A DNA stretch of 7,918 bases from Deferribacteraceae bacterium (GCA_031285415.1 JAITWF010000010.1:1-7918), one strand, 5' to 3'; positions 1 through 6,329 are shown, counted from the first letter of the stretch. Notes: generated by a model from the sequence alone, not told the origin. A program made the numbers and translations.

Positions 1-82
1 GTAGGCTATATATCCCTAACATCGATATAGCTAATATTGCAAGCGAAACAAGAACTTCCAATAGAGTAAAACCTTTATTCAT
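1..82 (-). CDS. gspI: Type II secretion pseudopilin, probably GspI, 5' fragment
   Basis: Only the first 27 codons lie in the window; the gene runs off the left edge. They read MNKGFTLLEVLVSLAI and then more hydrophobic residues. This is a class III (type IV pilin-like) signal: a short basic leader, Gly4 at -1, Phe5 at +1 and Glu at +5 of the mature protein, then the N-terminal membrane helix. The prepilin peptidase should cut between Gly4 and Phe5. The start overlaps the gspH stop by 8 bases (75-82), so translation is probably coupled. The TLLEVLV form and the place after gspG and gspH fit GspI, a minor pseudopilin of the tip complex, by the usual G-H-I order. GspJ or another minor pseudopilin cannot be excluded from so short a fragment. 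The pilin-like class is secure and the exact letter is an inference. Confidence 0.75.
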   Translation of the reverse strand, partial: MNKGFTLLEVLVSLAILAISMLGIYSL

Positions 83-500
83 CTCTAATCTTCGTTACCG
101 TCATTAATATCGGATACGATTCAAATGTGATATCGGAATCGGTCTCAATTATAAAGTGATCGCAAAGCCCATCGGGGTATACAGTTATCTGATACTCTGC
201 GCCACCAGTATCTTCGCCGTTCACGGCAACGCTCTGAACGCTCTTTATATCGGGGATCGCAACACGTGTGCCGTCGTACTTCATTATATTAGCAGAGCCT
301 TTAAAGCCTGTCACGCTGATCGGAATGCCGTACTCCTGCGCAATCAGAAGGTGTTCCGCCAGTAGCTCCGTAAAGAATGCCACCTGCGGATCACCCTCCG
401 CCGTTCTCTCGCCCAATATCGGCGTCACAGAGACGATCCCCACGCTCATTATCGCAAGCACAATGAGGATCTCGATCAGTGTAAACGCCTTTCTGGACAT
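75..500 (-). CDS. gspH: Type II secretion minor pseudopilin GspH-like
   Basis: This 141-residue protein starts with a very short leader (MSRKA) followed by FTLIE and a hydrophobic helix to about residue 29, the pilin-like N-terminus. Glu10 is the +5 Glu of the mature protein. The C-terminal part contains an I-T-V-Y-P-D-G segment (about 105-111), resembling the beta-strand region of GspH-type pseudopilins. GspH is a minor subunit of the periplasmic type II secretion pseudopilus, made from a prepilin and held in the inner membrane before assembly. An oddity is that the residue before the cleavage point is Ala5, where Gly is nearly always found. The gene starts 3 bases after the gspG stop with no convincing Shine-Dalgarno sequence, so it probably depends on coupling to gspG. 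It overlaps the next pseudopilin gene by 8 bases. The family is secure; the H assignment rests on order, size and the PDG segment. Confidence 0.82.
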   Translation of the reverse strand: MSRKAFTLIEILIVLAIMSVGIVSVTPILGERTAEGDPQVAFFTELLAEHLLIAQEYGIPISVTGFKGSANIMKYDGTRVAIPDIKSVQSVAVNGEDTGGAEYQITVYPDGLCDHFIIETDSDITFESYPILMTVTKIRDE

Positions 501-503
501 CTA

Positions 504-953
504 TTATCTATTCAATGCGCTATTTATATCTGCGTTATACGCCTCGCCGCCCTCAACGCCATCTGCTCCAAGCGATATGATCTCGAAATCAACGCCGTTC
601 TCCCCTGGATTGCGATAGATATAATCTCTCCCCCAAGGATCTTTAGGAGATGTAGTCGCCTCTATATATCCGCCCGGCTTCCAAGACATCGGTATAGGCT
701 CGGTCTCTGGTGGCAGAATAAGGGAAACAAGCCCCTGCTCGGCAGTTGGATAGAAGCCGTTATCAAGGCGATACATCTTTAACGCCTGATCGAGCTGTAG
801 CATATCCTGCTTCGCCTTCACCACACGTGCCTGATCTGGCCTATCGATAATCTTCGGCACCATAAATGTTGCCAATATACCAATAATAGCCAAAACTACC
901 ATAATCTCGATCAGCGTGAAACCTGCACGCAAGCCTGTCTGTCTCTTTTTCAT
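504..953 (-). CDS. gspG: Type II secretion major pseudopilin GspG
   Basis: This 149-residue protein has the full GspG pattern. A basic leader of 11 residues ends in Ala-Gly, cleavage is expected between Gly11 and Phe12, and FTLIEIMVVLAIIGILA forms the membrane and assembly helix with Glu16 as the +5 Glu. Next come YRLDNGFYPTAEQG (about 61-74), the KDPWGRDYIYRNPG segment (about 104-117) and a C-terminal loop SLGADG...EAYNADI (127-143). In characterised GspG proteins this last loop binds calcium; Asp131 and Asp142 are the likely ligands here. GspG is the main subunit of the pseudopilus that pushes substrates through the outer-membrane secretin. Its ATG overlaps the rseP stop as ATGA, so it is translationally coupled to rseP, an unusual neighbour. 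The length is normal for the family. Confidence 0.95.
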   Translation of the reverse strand: MKKRQTGLRAGFTLIEIMVVLAIIGILATFMVPKIIDRPDQARVVKAKQDMLQLDQALKMYRLDNGFYPTAEQGLVSLILPPETEPIPMSWKPGGYIEATTSPKDPWGRDYIYRNPGENGVDFEIISLGADGVEGGEAYNADINSALNR

Positions 954-2263
954 TTTATGAACCTCACTATATCATTATAAAATGCAAACACCATTAATAA
1001 ACCAAGTAGCGCAAAGCCAATTCGCTGTCCAGTTTCACGCACCCTTGCCCCCACCTTGCGCCTTGTGATCGCTTCAAATAGGTACATCACTATATATCCG
1101 CCATCGAGTATCGGTACGGGCAATATATTCAGCACCGCCAGATTCAGGCTTATAAACGCTGTAAATGCGAAGTATCTCTCTATCCCATCCTTTGCGGAGT
1201 TCGCTGCCTCCTTCACGATAAGGATTGGCCCCCCTAGGTTATCGGCAGAGACCTTGCCGCTAACAAGCTGCCACATCCCCTTATAGATCAGGCCAGTCAT
1301 CTCTACGGTACGACTAAATCCTAGTGCCACAGCGGTGAACGGATTCTCCCTTAACGTTAAGTCGCCGCCACCTGCTATAACGCCCAATACGCCGATCGTT
1401 TCACCAGATACGTCATTTGCAATCGGTGTTATCGTTAGCTCCAAGCTCTCTCCATCACGCTCCGCTACTACCAGAAGAGGCTCTTCGGCATGTGTTCGAA
1501 CAGCCCCACTTATATCCTGCCAGCGGTTCATCGGGGTGCCAGCTATCGATACAATGCGATCGCCCACCTGTAGTCCAGCCTTCTCTGCCGCCGACATTGG
1601 GGCGATCCCACCCACAACAGGCGGTATATAAAGCTCGACCCCTGTATCTGCCACCTCGACCGTTTCACCAAGCTGATTGGTGTACGACTGCTTCAGATTC
1701 TCTATCGGCAGTGTAAACTTCTTGCCATCACGAACTACCTCTATATCAGAGAGGCTCGAGACGGTATCGTTCATCTTATATAGAAACTCCTCAAAGGAGC
1801 GCACACTCTCACCATCGACGCTTAATATCCGATCCCCTGCAACAAACCCTGCTCGCTCAGCGGCACTGCCACTGACAACGCTACCCACCAGCGGCGAGTA
1901 CGACTTATAGCCGATCATAAAGATTGCGCTCATCAGCACAACCGCAAATATTACGTTAAATAGTACCCCTGCGGCGATAACGAAGATCTTCTTCGGGTAC
2001 GATTTATTAAAGAACGCCGCACCCTCTTTGCCCTCGATCGCCTCCTCCTCTTCAAACATCCTATGAAGCTTGACGTAGCCACCAAGCGGGATCGCAGAGA
2101 TACAATACTCAGTACCGTTCTTGGTACGAGTGAGAAGCTGAGGGCCAAAACCTATCGAAAATCGCTCTACATATACGCCACACAGCTTTGCGATCAGAAA
2201 GTGACCTAGCTCGTGGACTAATATCAAAACACCTAGTGCTACTATTGCTAAAATTACAGACAT
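950..2263 (-). CDS. rseP: RseP-type site-2 protease (M50 family)
   Basis: This is a complete 437-residue, multi-pass inner-membrane zinc protease. The N-terminal helix carries the HELGH zinc motif (His17, Glu18, His21), and the GGYVKL segment follows near residue 61. A second hydrophobic segment lies at about 93-117. Two PDZ domains follow, at about 123-195 (with GDRILSVDG) and 212-282 (with GDRIVSIAG). The C-terminal membrane core holds the NILPVPILDGG motif (379-389), where Asp387 is the third metal ligand, and a last helix lies at about 415-430. This tandem-PDZ layout and length match E. coli RseP, which cuts anti-sigma factors inside the membrane after a first cut and also clears leftover signal peptides. 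The substrate here is unknown because no sigma or anti-sigma gene is in the window. The ATG has a clear AAGGAG site 5 bases upstream. The gene lies 13 bases after the toxin gene and overlaps gspG by 4 bases. Confidence 0.96.
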   Translation of the reverse strand: MSVILAIVALGVLILVHELGHFLIAKLCGVYVERFSIGFGPQLLTRTKNGTEYCISAIPLGGYVKLHRMFEEEEAIEGKEGAAFFNKSYPKKIFVIAAGVLFNVIFAVVLMSAIFMIGYKSYSPLVGSVVSGSAAERAGFVAGDRILSVDGESVRSFEEFLYKMNDTVSSLSDIEVVRDGKKFTLPIENLKQSYTNQLGETVEVADTGVELYIPPVVGGIAPMSAAEKAGLQVGDRIVSIAGTPMNRWQDISGAVRTHAEEPLLVVAERDGESLELTITPIANDVSGETIGVLGVIAGGGDLTLRENPFTAVALGFSRTVEMTGLIYKGMWQLVSGKVSADNLGGPILIVKEAANSAKDGIERYFAFTAFISLNLAVLNILPVPILDGGYIVMYLFEAITRRKVGARVRETGQRIGFALLGLLMVFAFYNDIVRFIK

Positions 2264-2268
2264 TTAAA

Positions 2269-2274
2269 CTCCTT
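2269..2274 (-). promoter_or_regulatory. Shine-Dalgarno site of rseP
   Basis: AAGGAG on the minus strand, 5 bases before the rseP ATG at 2263 and directly after the toxin stop codon (2277-2279). It is the strongest ribosome-binding site among the internal genes. It lets rseP be translated independently of the inserted toxin gene, and it fixes the rseP start. Confidence 0.8.
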
Positions 2275-2276
2275 AA

Positions 2277-2597
2277 CTACAAAAGATTCTCATAATCTCT
2301 CAATGAGTGTAGAATCCTTAATACAGAAACTTTTTGCGCTACCTCATCTACAGTATAGAATATTAGATATTTTTTAAATACCATTTTATGAATCCCCTCC
2401 GCTCTAAGTAACGATTCATTGCACAGTGGAAATGAAAGCGGAAAGTAGGATAAATTATCAATCTTCTCCTCAAGAAGAGCCGCAATATTTTTAGCAGACG
2501 ATTCGGCGCAAAGCTCGTACGCAAGATATGTATATATATTATCATAATCACTTTGAGCCAATTTAGAGATCTCAATATTGTAGCGTCTAGAGTCCAT
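2277..2597 (-). CDS. RelE/ParE-family toxin of a type II toxin-antitoxin module
   Basis: This 106-residue basic-to-neutral protein has the RelE/ParE fold pattern. An N-terminal strand and helix region (about 6-27, with SKLAQSDYDNIYTYLAYEL) leads to a second helix (about 32-50), and the C-terminus holds a KKYLIFYTVDE segment (75-85) and VSVLRILHSLRDYENLL (90-106). The Y-x-I-F-Y, then V-x-V-L-R-I-x-H-x-x-R-D series is the recognisable core of this superfamily. Members either cut mRNA at the ribosome (RelE) or inhibit gyrase (ParE); the sequence alone does not decide which. Its start overlaps the antitoxin gene by 11 bases, and it has only a weak site (GAAG next to the ATG), so translation is probably coupled to the antitoxin. 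Bases 2281-2580 contain 102 G+C of 300 by hand count, clearly below flanking genes, which suggests transfer. The frame is intact and the length is normal. Confidence 0.85.
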   Translation of the reverse strand: MDSRRYNIEISKLAQSDYDNIYTYLAYELCAESSAKNIAALLEEKIDNLSYFPLSFPLCNESLLRAEGIHKMVFKKYLIFYTVDEVAQKVSVLRILHSLRDYENLL

Positions 2598-2832
2598 GCT
2601 TCAACTTAAACTCTTTAAAAAAGATCTCTGCTGATGTTACATTGCCCTGCTTCACATCATCAAGCCCCTTCATTACCTTAATGGTCGTTACTAGCTCTCG
2701 ATAATACTCGTCATCCATAACAACTAGCGACTTATCATCATTTGTTAATCGAAATGCACTCTTGCTATCAGCGAGGCTGTAAAGATCTCCTATACTGTGG
2801 ATATCGCTACTATCAACCGTTATATTATCCAT
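2587..2832 (-). CDS. Phd/YefM-type antitoxin
   Basis: This 81-residue protein lies directly before the RelE/ParE-type toxin gene. Residues 7-45 (SSDIHSIGDLYSLADSK, then FRLTNDDKSLVVMDDEYY) follow the Phd/YefM pattern: a short region for dimerisation and DNA binding, a hairpin ending in LVVM, then a D-x-x-Y-Y helix. The C-terminal part (about 46-81, with SAEIFFKEFK) is the segment that normally wraps the toxin and neutralises it. Phd/YefM antitoxins usually also repress their own promoter as a complex with the toxin. Here the start overlaps the dxr stop by 8 bases, so any private promoter would have to lie inside dxr. A GAGGG site stands 6 bases before the ATG. The N-terminal half is diverged from typical members, so the call leans partly on the toxin next to it. 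Confidence 0.78.
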   Translation of the reverse strand: MDNITVDSSDIHSIGDLYSLADSKSAFRLTNDDKSLVVMDDEYYRELVTTIKVMKGLDDVKQGNVTSAEIFFKEFKLKHGL

Positions 2833-3919
2833 TTAATACCCTCTTCCTTACCGACTCATCTATCTCTAAGACATCCTCTACGCTATTTGGTTCAGCATAG
2901 CTAAGATCCGCAAGACACCTCTCGATCATATCACCGATCCCAACAAAGGACAACTTCTCTTTTACGAATGCGTCTACTGCCAACTCGTTTATAGCGTTCA
3001 TCGCTATCATCTCCGCCGACTTGCCGCCATTTAACACTCTTATAGCTATATCTAGGCATTTATACTTCTTTAAGTCTGGTGGGCAGAACGATAGCTCCAT
3101 CGCCTTTGAAAAATCTAGTGGACTGACTCCAGAGTTCAGCCTATCAGGGTAGCCGAGTGCATACGAGATCGGCACCCTCATATCGGGGTTCCCCATCTGT
3201 GCAAGCGTCGACCCATCGAGATACGAAACCATCGAATGAACTATACTCTGTGGGTGTATCACCACCTGCAACTTCTTCGGTTCTATATCAAAGAGCATAT
3301 GCGCCTCGATAAGCTCCAGCCCTTTATTCATCATCGTAGCAGAGTCTATCGTAATCTTGCGCCCCATCTTCCAATTCGGATTTGTAGTTGCGTCCTTTAC
3401 AGTAACATCTTTAAGTTTATCCGCAGGAGTATCTCTGAACGCTCCGCCAGACGCCGTTAATATAAAAGACGCTATATCGCAACGATTATTTCCAGCCATA
3501 CATTGAAATAGCGCCGAATGCTCGCTATCCACAGGCATAATAACGCTACTATGCGTCCTTGCTGCCGCCATAATCTGCCTGCCAGCCGATACGATACACT
3601 CTTTATTCGCAATCGCAAGGCGGATCCCCTTGCACGCTAGCTGGTACGCTATCGGGATAATCGATGTGCCTGATGCGCCTACAAGGGCTATATCAAGCTC
3701 GTTGTCATCTATAACTCTCTCTAGCTCGCCAAACCCATCGCCCGTTAAGATAAGGTGTTTAGCGTTCACCCTCTCGCCCAACGCCTTGAGTGCGCTGGCG
3801 TTCTGATGTGCTGACAGGAATACAACCTCGAATTTATCAGCATTTTCAGCTATAACACTTATAGTTTGTACGCCGATAGAACCTGTTGCGCCTATAATCC
3901 CAATCTTAGCTCGTGCCAT
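2825..3919 (-). CDS. dxr: 1-deoxy-D-xylulose 5-phosphate reductoisomerase
   Basis: This cytosolic enzyme converts 1-deoxy-D-xylulose 5-phosphate to 2-C-methyl-D-erythritol 4-phosphate with NADPH, the first committed step of MEP-pathway isoprenoid synthesis. The 364-residue protein shows the GATGSIG nucleotide-binding loop (10-16), ANKE (104-107), the metal-site VDSEHSA (130-136, Asp131 and Glu133), TASGG (155-159, Ser157), the DSATMMNKGLE block (192-202, Asn198, Lys199, metal ligand Glu202) and HPQSIVHSM (222-230, His228). It is shorter than E. coli Dxr, with about ten residues fewer after the DSEH motif. The flexible-loop motif normally written HPNWxMG reads NPNWKMG (180-186), so the usual His (E. 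coli His209) is Asn180. The gene starts 3 bases after the cdsA stop behind a GGGGGTGA site and overlaps the antitoxin gene by 8 bases. Identity is certain; only the loop change is odd. Confidence 0.97.
   Translation of the reverse strand: MARAKIGIIGATGSIGVQTISVIAENADKFEVVFLSAHQNASALKALGERVNAKHLILTGDGFGELERVIDDNELDIALVGASGTSIIPIAYQLACKGIRLAIANKECIVSAGRQIMAAARTHSSVIMPVDSEHSALFQCMAGNNRCDIASFILTASGGAFRDTPADKLKDVTVKDATTNPNWKMGRKITIDSATMMNKGLELIEAHMLFDIEPKKLQVVIHPQSIVHSMVSYLDGSTLAQMGNPDMRVPISYALGYPDRLNSGVSPLDFSKAMELSFCPPDLKKYKCLDIAIRVLNGGKSAEMIAMNAINELAVDAFVKEKLSFVGIGDMIERCLADLSYAEPNSVEDVLEIDESVRKRVLNG
2839..2843 (-). promoter_or_regulatory. Shine-Dalgarno site of the antitoxin gene
   Basis: GAGGG on the minus strand, 6 bases before the antitoxin ATG at 2832 and lying within the last codons of dxr, with an AAGGA just upstream (2845-2849). 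It contrasts with the toxin gene, which has no comparable site. This would favour antitoxin synthesis over toxin synthesis. Confidence 0.6.
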
Positions 3920-3922
3920 AGA

Positions 3923-4741
3923 TCACCCCCAGAGAGATAGGTACATAAAGAGTACTGGTGCCGCAAACATTAACGAATCCATGCGATCGAGGATTCCTCC
4001 ATGCCCAGGGATAACGTTGCCGCTATCTTTCACCCCAGCACTCCTCTTCAACATCGATTCAAATAGATCTCCGAGCATTCCAGCGGCTACAACGTCTACC
4101 GATATTATGATCACCTTCACAATGCTTAGCTCCATACTACCAGCTAAAAATAGATAGTAGAACGCCACACCGCCGCCAACGCCGCCGATAGCACCGGCAA
4201 TAAAGCCCTCTAGGCTCTTTTTGGGGCTTACCTTCGGCACAATCTTCCGTTTGCCGATCGCTCTACCCACAAAGTACGCACAGCTATCAGAGAGCCACAC
4301 GATAACGCACAGGAAGAAGATCAGATACGATCCCTGTGCATTGAAATCGCGTATTAGCCACATAAAGGAGAAGAATAACGGAAAGAATAGCGCACCGAAG
4401 ATATTAACACTGATAAACGACATCACATCGTCGGTTGGTGTCTCTGAAAATAGTTTTATAGCAAAGGTTAAAAATATTATACCTACGATCACAAAGCCCA
4501 GAAGCTGCCAACTATTTGGCAGGTGAAAGCAGGGGTATACCGCAAGCGCACCTAGCCAAAACAGGATCGGCGAGGCTGGCAGATTAGAGGATTTCGCCAG
4601 GCGAATCATCTCCATATTGCCAAGGATTATCACAAGATAGATCGCCACAGCAAATGCAAGGGAGTTCTCCCAAAAGATCAGGAAGAATACTACAGGGATC
4701 AGCACCGCCGCCGAAAGGATCCGTTTAAGAAGCTCGCTCAT
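3923..4741 (-). CDS. cdsA: Phosphatidate cytidylyltransferase
   Basis: This integral inner-membrane enzyme makes CDP-diacylglycerol from phosphatidate and CTP, the branch point to all major phospholipids. The protein has 272 residues with several hydrophobic helices from residue 10 onward. Near the C-terminus it has the full CDP-diacylglycerol synthase signature (about 229-255), S-x-L-K-R, then K-D-S-G, then PGHGGILDRMD, preceded by GDLFES. The chosen start is ATG at 4741. Its first base is the last base of the ligase stop (TGATG), and AAGGGG stands 5 bases upstream. A GTG at 4744, one codon earlier in frame, is also possible but too close to that site. The gene lies between the acyl ligase and dxr with almost no spacing, the common cdsA-dxr arrangement. 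Function is certain; the start is uncertain by one codon. Confidence 0.96.
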   Translation of the reverse strand: MSELLKRILSAAVLIPVVFFLIFWENSLAFAVAIYLVIILGNMEMIRLAKSSNLPASPILFWLGALAVYPCFHLPNSWQLLGFVIVGIIFLTFAIKLFSETPTDDVMSFISVNIFGALFFPLFFSFMWLIRDFNAQGSYLIFFLCVIVWLSDSCAYFVGRAIGKRKIVPKVSPKKSLEGFIAGAIGGVGGGVAFYYLFLAGSMELSIVKVIIISVDVVAAGMLGDLFESMLKRSAGVKDSGNVIPGHGGILDRMDSLMFAAPVLFMYLSLWG

Positions 4742-6297
4742 CACTCCCCCTTCATCTTCGCTAGATCTGCCTTCGCCTGCACTCGAAGCTCCTTCTTGAG
4801 AACCTTCCCAGTCCCTGTCATCGGCAACTCTTTGACTGTTATATAATATTTCGGCAGTTTATACGCCGCAAGATTCTTCTTCGCAAACTGTTTAATCCCC
4901 TTTTCGTCGATAACGCCAGTCTCATCGGGGATTATATACGCAACGATAGTCTCATTTCCATCGCTATCAGGCACACCAACGACTGCAACTGTACCCACCC
5001 CTTGATAGACGTGCAACAGCTCCTCTATCTCGCTCGGATACACATTGATCCCTTTAGCGATAATAAGATCCTTTATCCGATCTACGATCGTGATAAATCC
5101 CTCCTCATCCAGCACTGCCACGTCGCCAGTGTGCAGCCAACCATCGACGATAGTCCTTGCCGTCTCTGCTGGCTGATTCCAGTACCCCTTCATTACATTG
5201 GCACCTCGTGCGCAAAGCTCCCCTGGTTCGTTAGGCTTGCAAAGCTCCCCCTCATCGTTCACGACCTTCACCTCTACCCCTGTAAGCGGCAGCCCCACAG
5301 AGCCTGCCTTCTGCTTGTACGGTGGGTTAAATGATATCACAGGCGAAGCCTCGCTAAGACCGTACCCCTCGATAACAGGTTTGCCAAAGTTCTGATAGAA
5401 TCGCCTCATCGTTTCCCCTGGCAGACTTGCGCCGCCAGAGACGATCGCACGGAACGGGAAGACCAGCCGCTGAAAGAAGTTGATCTCCATCTTTGCCATA
5501 GCTGCGTAGATCTGCGGCACACCAGCTATTATCGTTGGGCGTTTCAGGAGCAACATCTTCTTGTACTCCTTCGTCTTCATCTCCATCACCGATTCCAATA
5601 TCACGATACTGGCGCCGCAGTAGGCTGGCGAGATTACATTTACTGTAAATGCAAACGAGTGAAACATCGGAAGAACTGACAAGAAGCGATCTTTAGGTAC
5701 AATATCGATAAGACCTTTGATAGGTCTTGCGTTTGCCAAGATATTTGCATGCGTCAGCATAACGCCCTTAGGTTTCCCTGTGGTACCAGAGGTGTATACG
5801 AGCAGAGCCACATCATCTTTATCTCTAGATACGACGACATCACGGCTATTAACTGTCGCTCTCTGGTATAGGTTTACAGATGGAAAGGTTGTCTCTTTAT
5901 CAAATGAGAAGATCTTTGCAAGATGAGGGTCAAACTCGGCAAGGTGCGGCACCACCTCTGCAAACTGATTGGAGGTTATTATACTATCGGCTTCGCAGTC
6001 TGCCAGATTATTGCCGATCTCTCTAGCTTTTAAGAACACATTTATAGGGATAGCGATCGCACCAAGACGCATTATAGCATAAAATGCGAAGATAAACTCT
6101 GGGGTGCTGCCCATCAGAAGCCCGACCCGATCCCCCTTCTTGACGCCATTTTGCGACATCACCATCGCAGCATTTTCAACTATATCGATCGTTTGACGAT
6201 ATGTATAAACATCTTTTTTAAAAAAAATATACTTCTTTTTGGGATTCTCTATAACGTTTGCATTCAATATCTCGAATAGGTCGTTACGTTCTGCCAT
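4741..6297 (-). CDS. FadD-like AMP-forming fatty acid/acid-CoA ligase
   Basis: This 518-residue adenylate-forming enzyme activates a carboxylic acid as acyl-AMP and then most likely transfers it to CoA. Motifs appear in order: the phosphate loop YTSGTTGKPKG (168-178), EGYGLSEASPV (310-320), the ligase signature around DGWLHTGD (385-392, Asp392 binding the ribose), DRIKDL (406-411) in the hinge region, and PMTGTGKVLKKEL (492-504) with catalytic Lys498. The sequence resembles long-chain acyl-CoA synthetases (FadD type) but is shorter than E. coli FadD. Chain length and acceptor (CoA or acyl carrier protein) cannot be read from the sequence. The gene opens the envelope operon and overlaps cdsA, which suggests it feeds acyl chains to phospholipid synthesis. 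The ATG has GAGG 5 bases upstream. Near the 5' end is a T8A6 run (codons 24-28) that could be slippery. Confidence 0.9.
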   Translation of the reverse strand: MAERNDLFEILNANVIENPKKKYIFFKKDVYTYRQTIDIVENAAMVMSQNGVKKGDRVGLLMGSTPEFIFAFYAIMRLGAIAIPINVFLKAREIGNNLADCEADSIITSNQFAEVVPHLAEFDPHLAKIFSFDKETTFPSVNLYQRATVNSRDVVVSRDKDDVALLVYTSGTTGKPKGVMLTHANILANARPIKGLIDIVPKDRFLSVLPMFHSFAFTVNVISPAYCGASIVILESVMEMKTKEYKKMLLLKRPTIIAGVPQIYAAMAKMEINFFQRLVFPFRAIVSGGASLPGETMRRFYQNFGKPVIEGYGLSEASPVISFNPPYKQKAGSVGLPLTGVEVKVVNDEGELCKPNEPGELCARGANVMKGYWNQPAETARTIVDGWLHTGDVAVLDEEGFITIVDRIKDLIIAKGINVYPSEIEELLHVYQGVGTVAVVGVPDSDGNETIVAYIIPDETGVIDEKGIKQFAKKNLAAYKLPKYYITVKELPMTGTGKVLKKELRVQAKADLAKMKGE

Positions 6298-6302
6298 AAA
6301 TA

Positions 6303-6306
6303 CCTC
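6303..6306 (-). promoter_or_regulatory. Shine-Dalgarno site of the acyl ligase gene
   Basis: GAGG on the minus strand, 5 bases before the ATG at 6297. It supports that start; no other in-frame ATG with a comparable site lies nearby. Confidence 0.6.
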
Positions 6307-6323
6307 ATAAATTTTAATTTTAT
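6307..6323. repeat. AT-only imperfect palindrome in the operon leader
   Basis: A 17-base inverted repeat centred on 6315 pairs at 7 of 8 arm positions and is made only of A and T. It sits between the predicted -10 box (6330-6335) and the ribosome-binding site (6303-6306), about where transcription would begin. It could be an operator or a promoter-proximal AT tract. It has no GC stem and no following U tract on the minus strand, so it is not a normal terminator. It may also be chance in an AT-rich leader. Confidence 0.3.
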
Positions 6324-6329
6324 GGGGTG

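Noticed and set aside
268..618. Plus-strand open frame of 116 codons across gspG and gspH
   Set aside because: It is antisense to two clear pseudopilin genes and crosses their junction. The Ser/Pro/Ile-rich translation is typical of a reverse-strand shadow.
1557..1564. GCGATCGC palindrome, also present near 6054, as a possible HIP1-like repeated element
   Set aside because: I saw only two perfect copies, both inside coding sequence. Ala-Ile and Arg-Ser codon pairs readily produce CGATCG-type words, so there is no evidence of a genome-wide repeat from this window.
1951..2148. Minus-strand open frame of 65 codons inside rseP, very rich in Arg and Ser
   Set aside because: It overlaps the conserved N-terminal region of RseP in another frame, and the Arg/Ser richness comes from the shifted codons.
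4742..4744. GTG at 4744 as the cdsA start
   Set aside because: It is possible, but it leaves only 2 bases after AAGGGG, while the ATG at 4741 has 5 and overlaps the ligase stop as TGATG. The product differs by a single residue.
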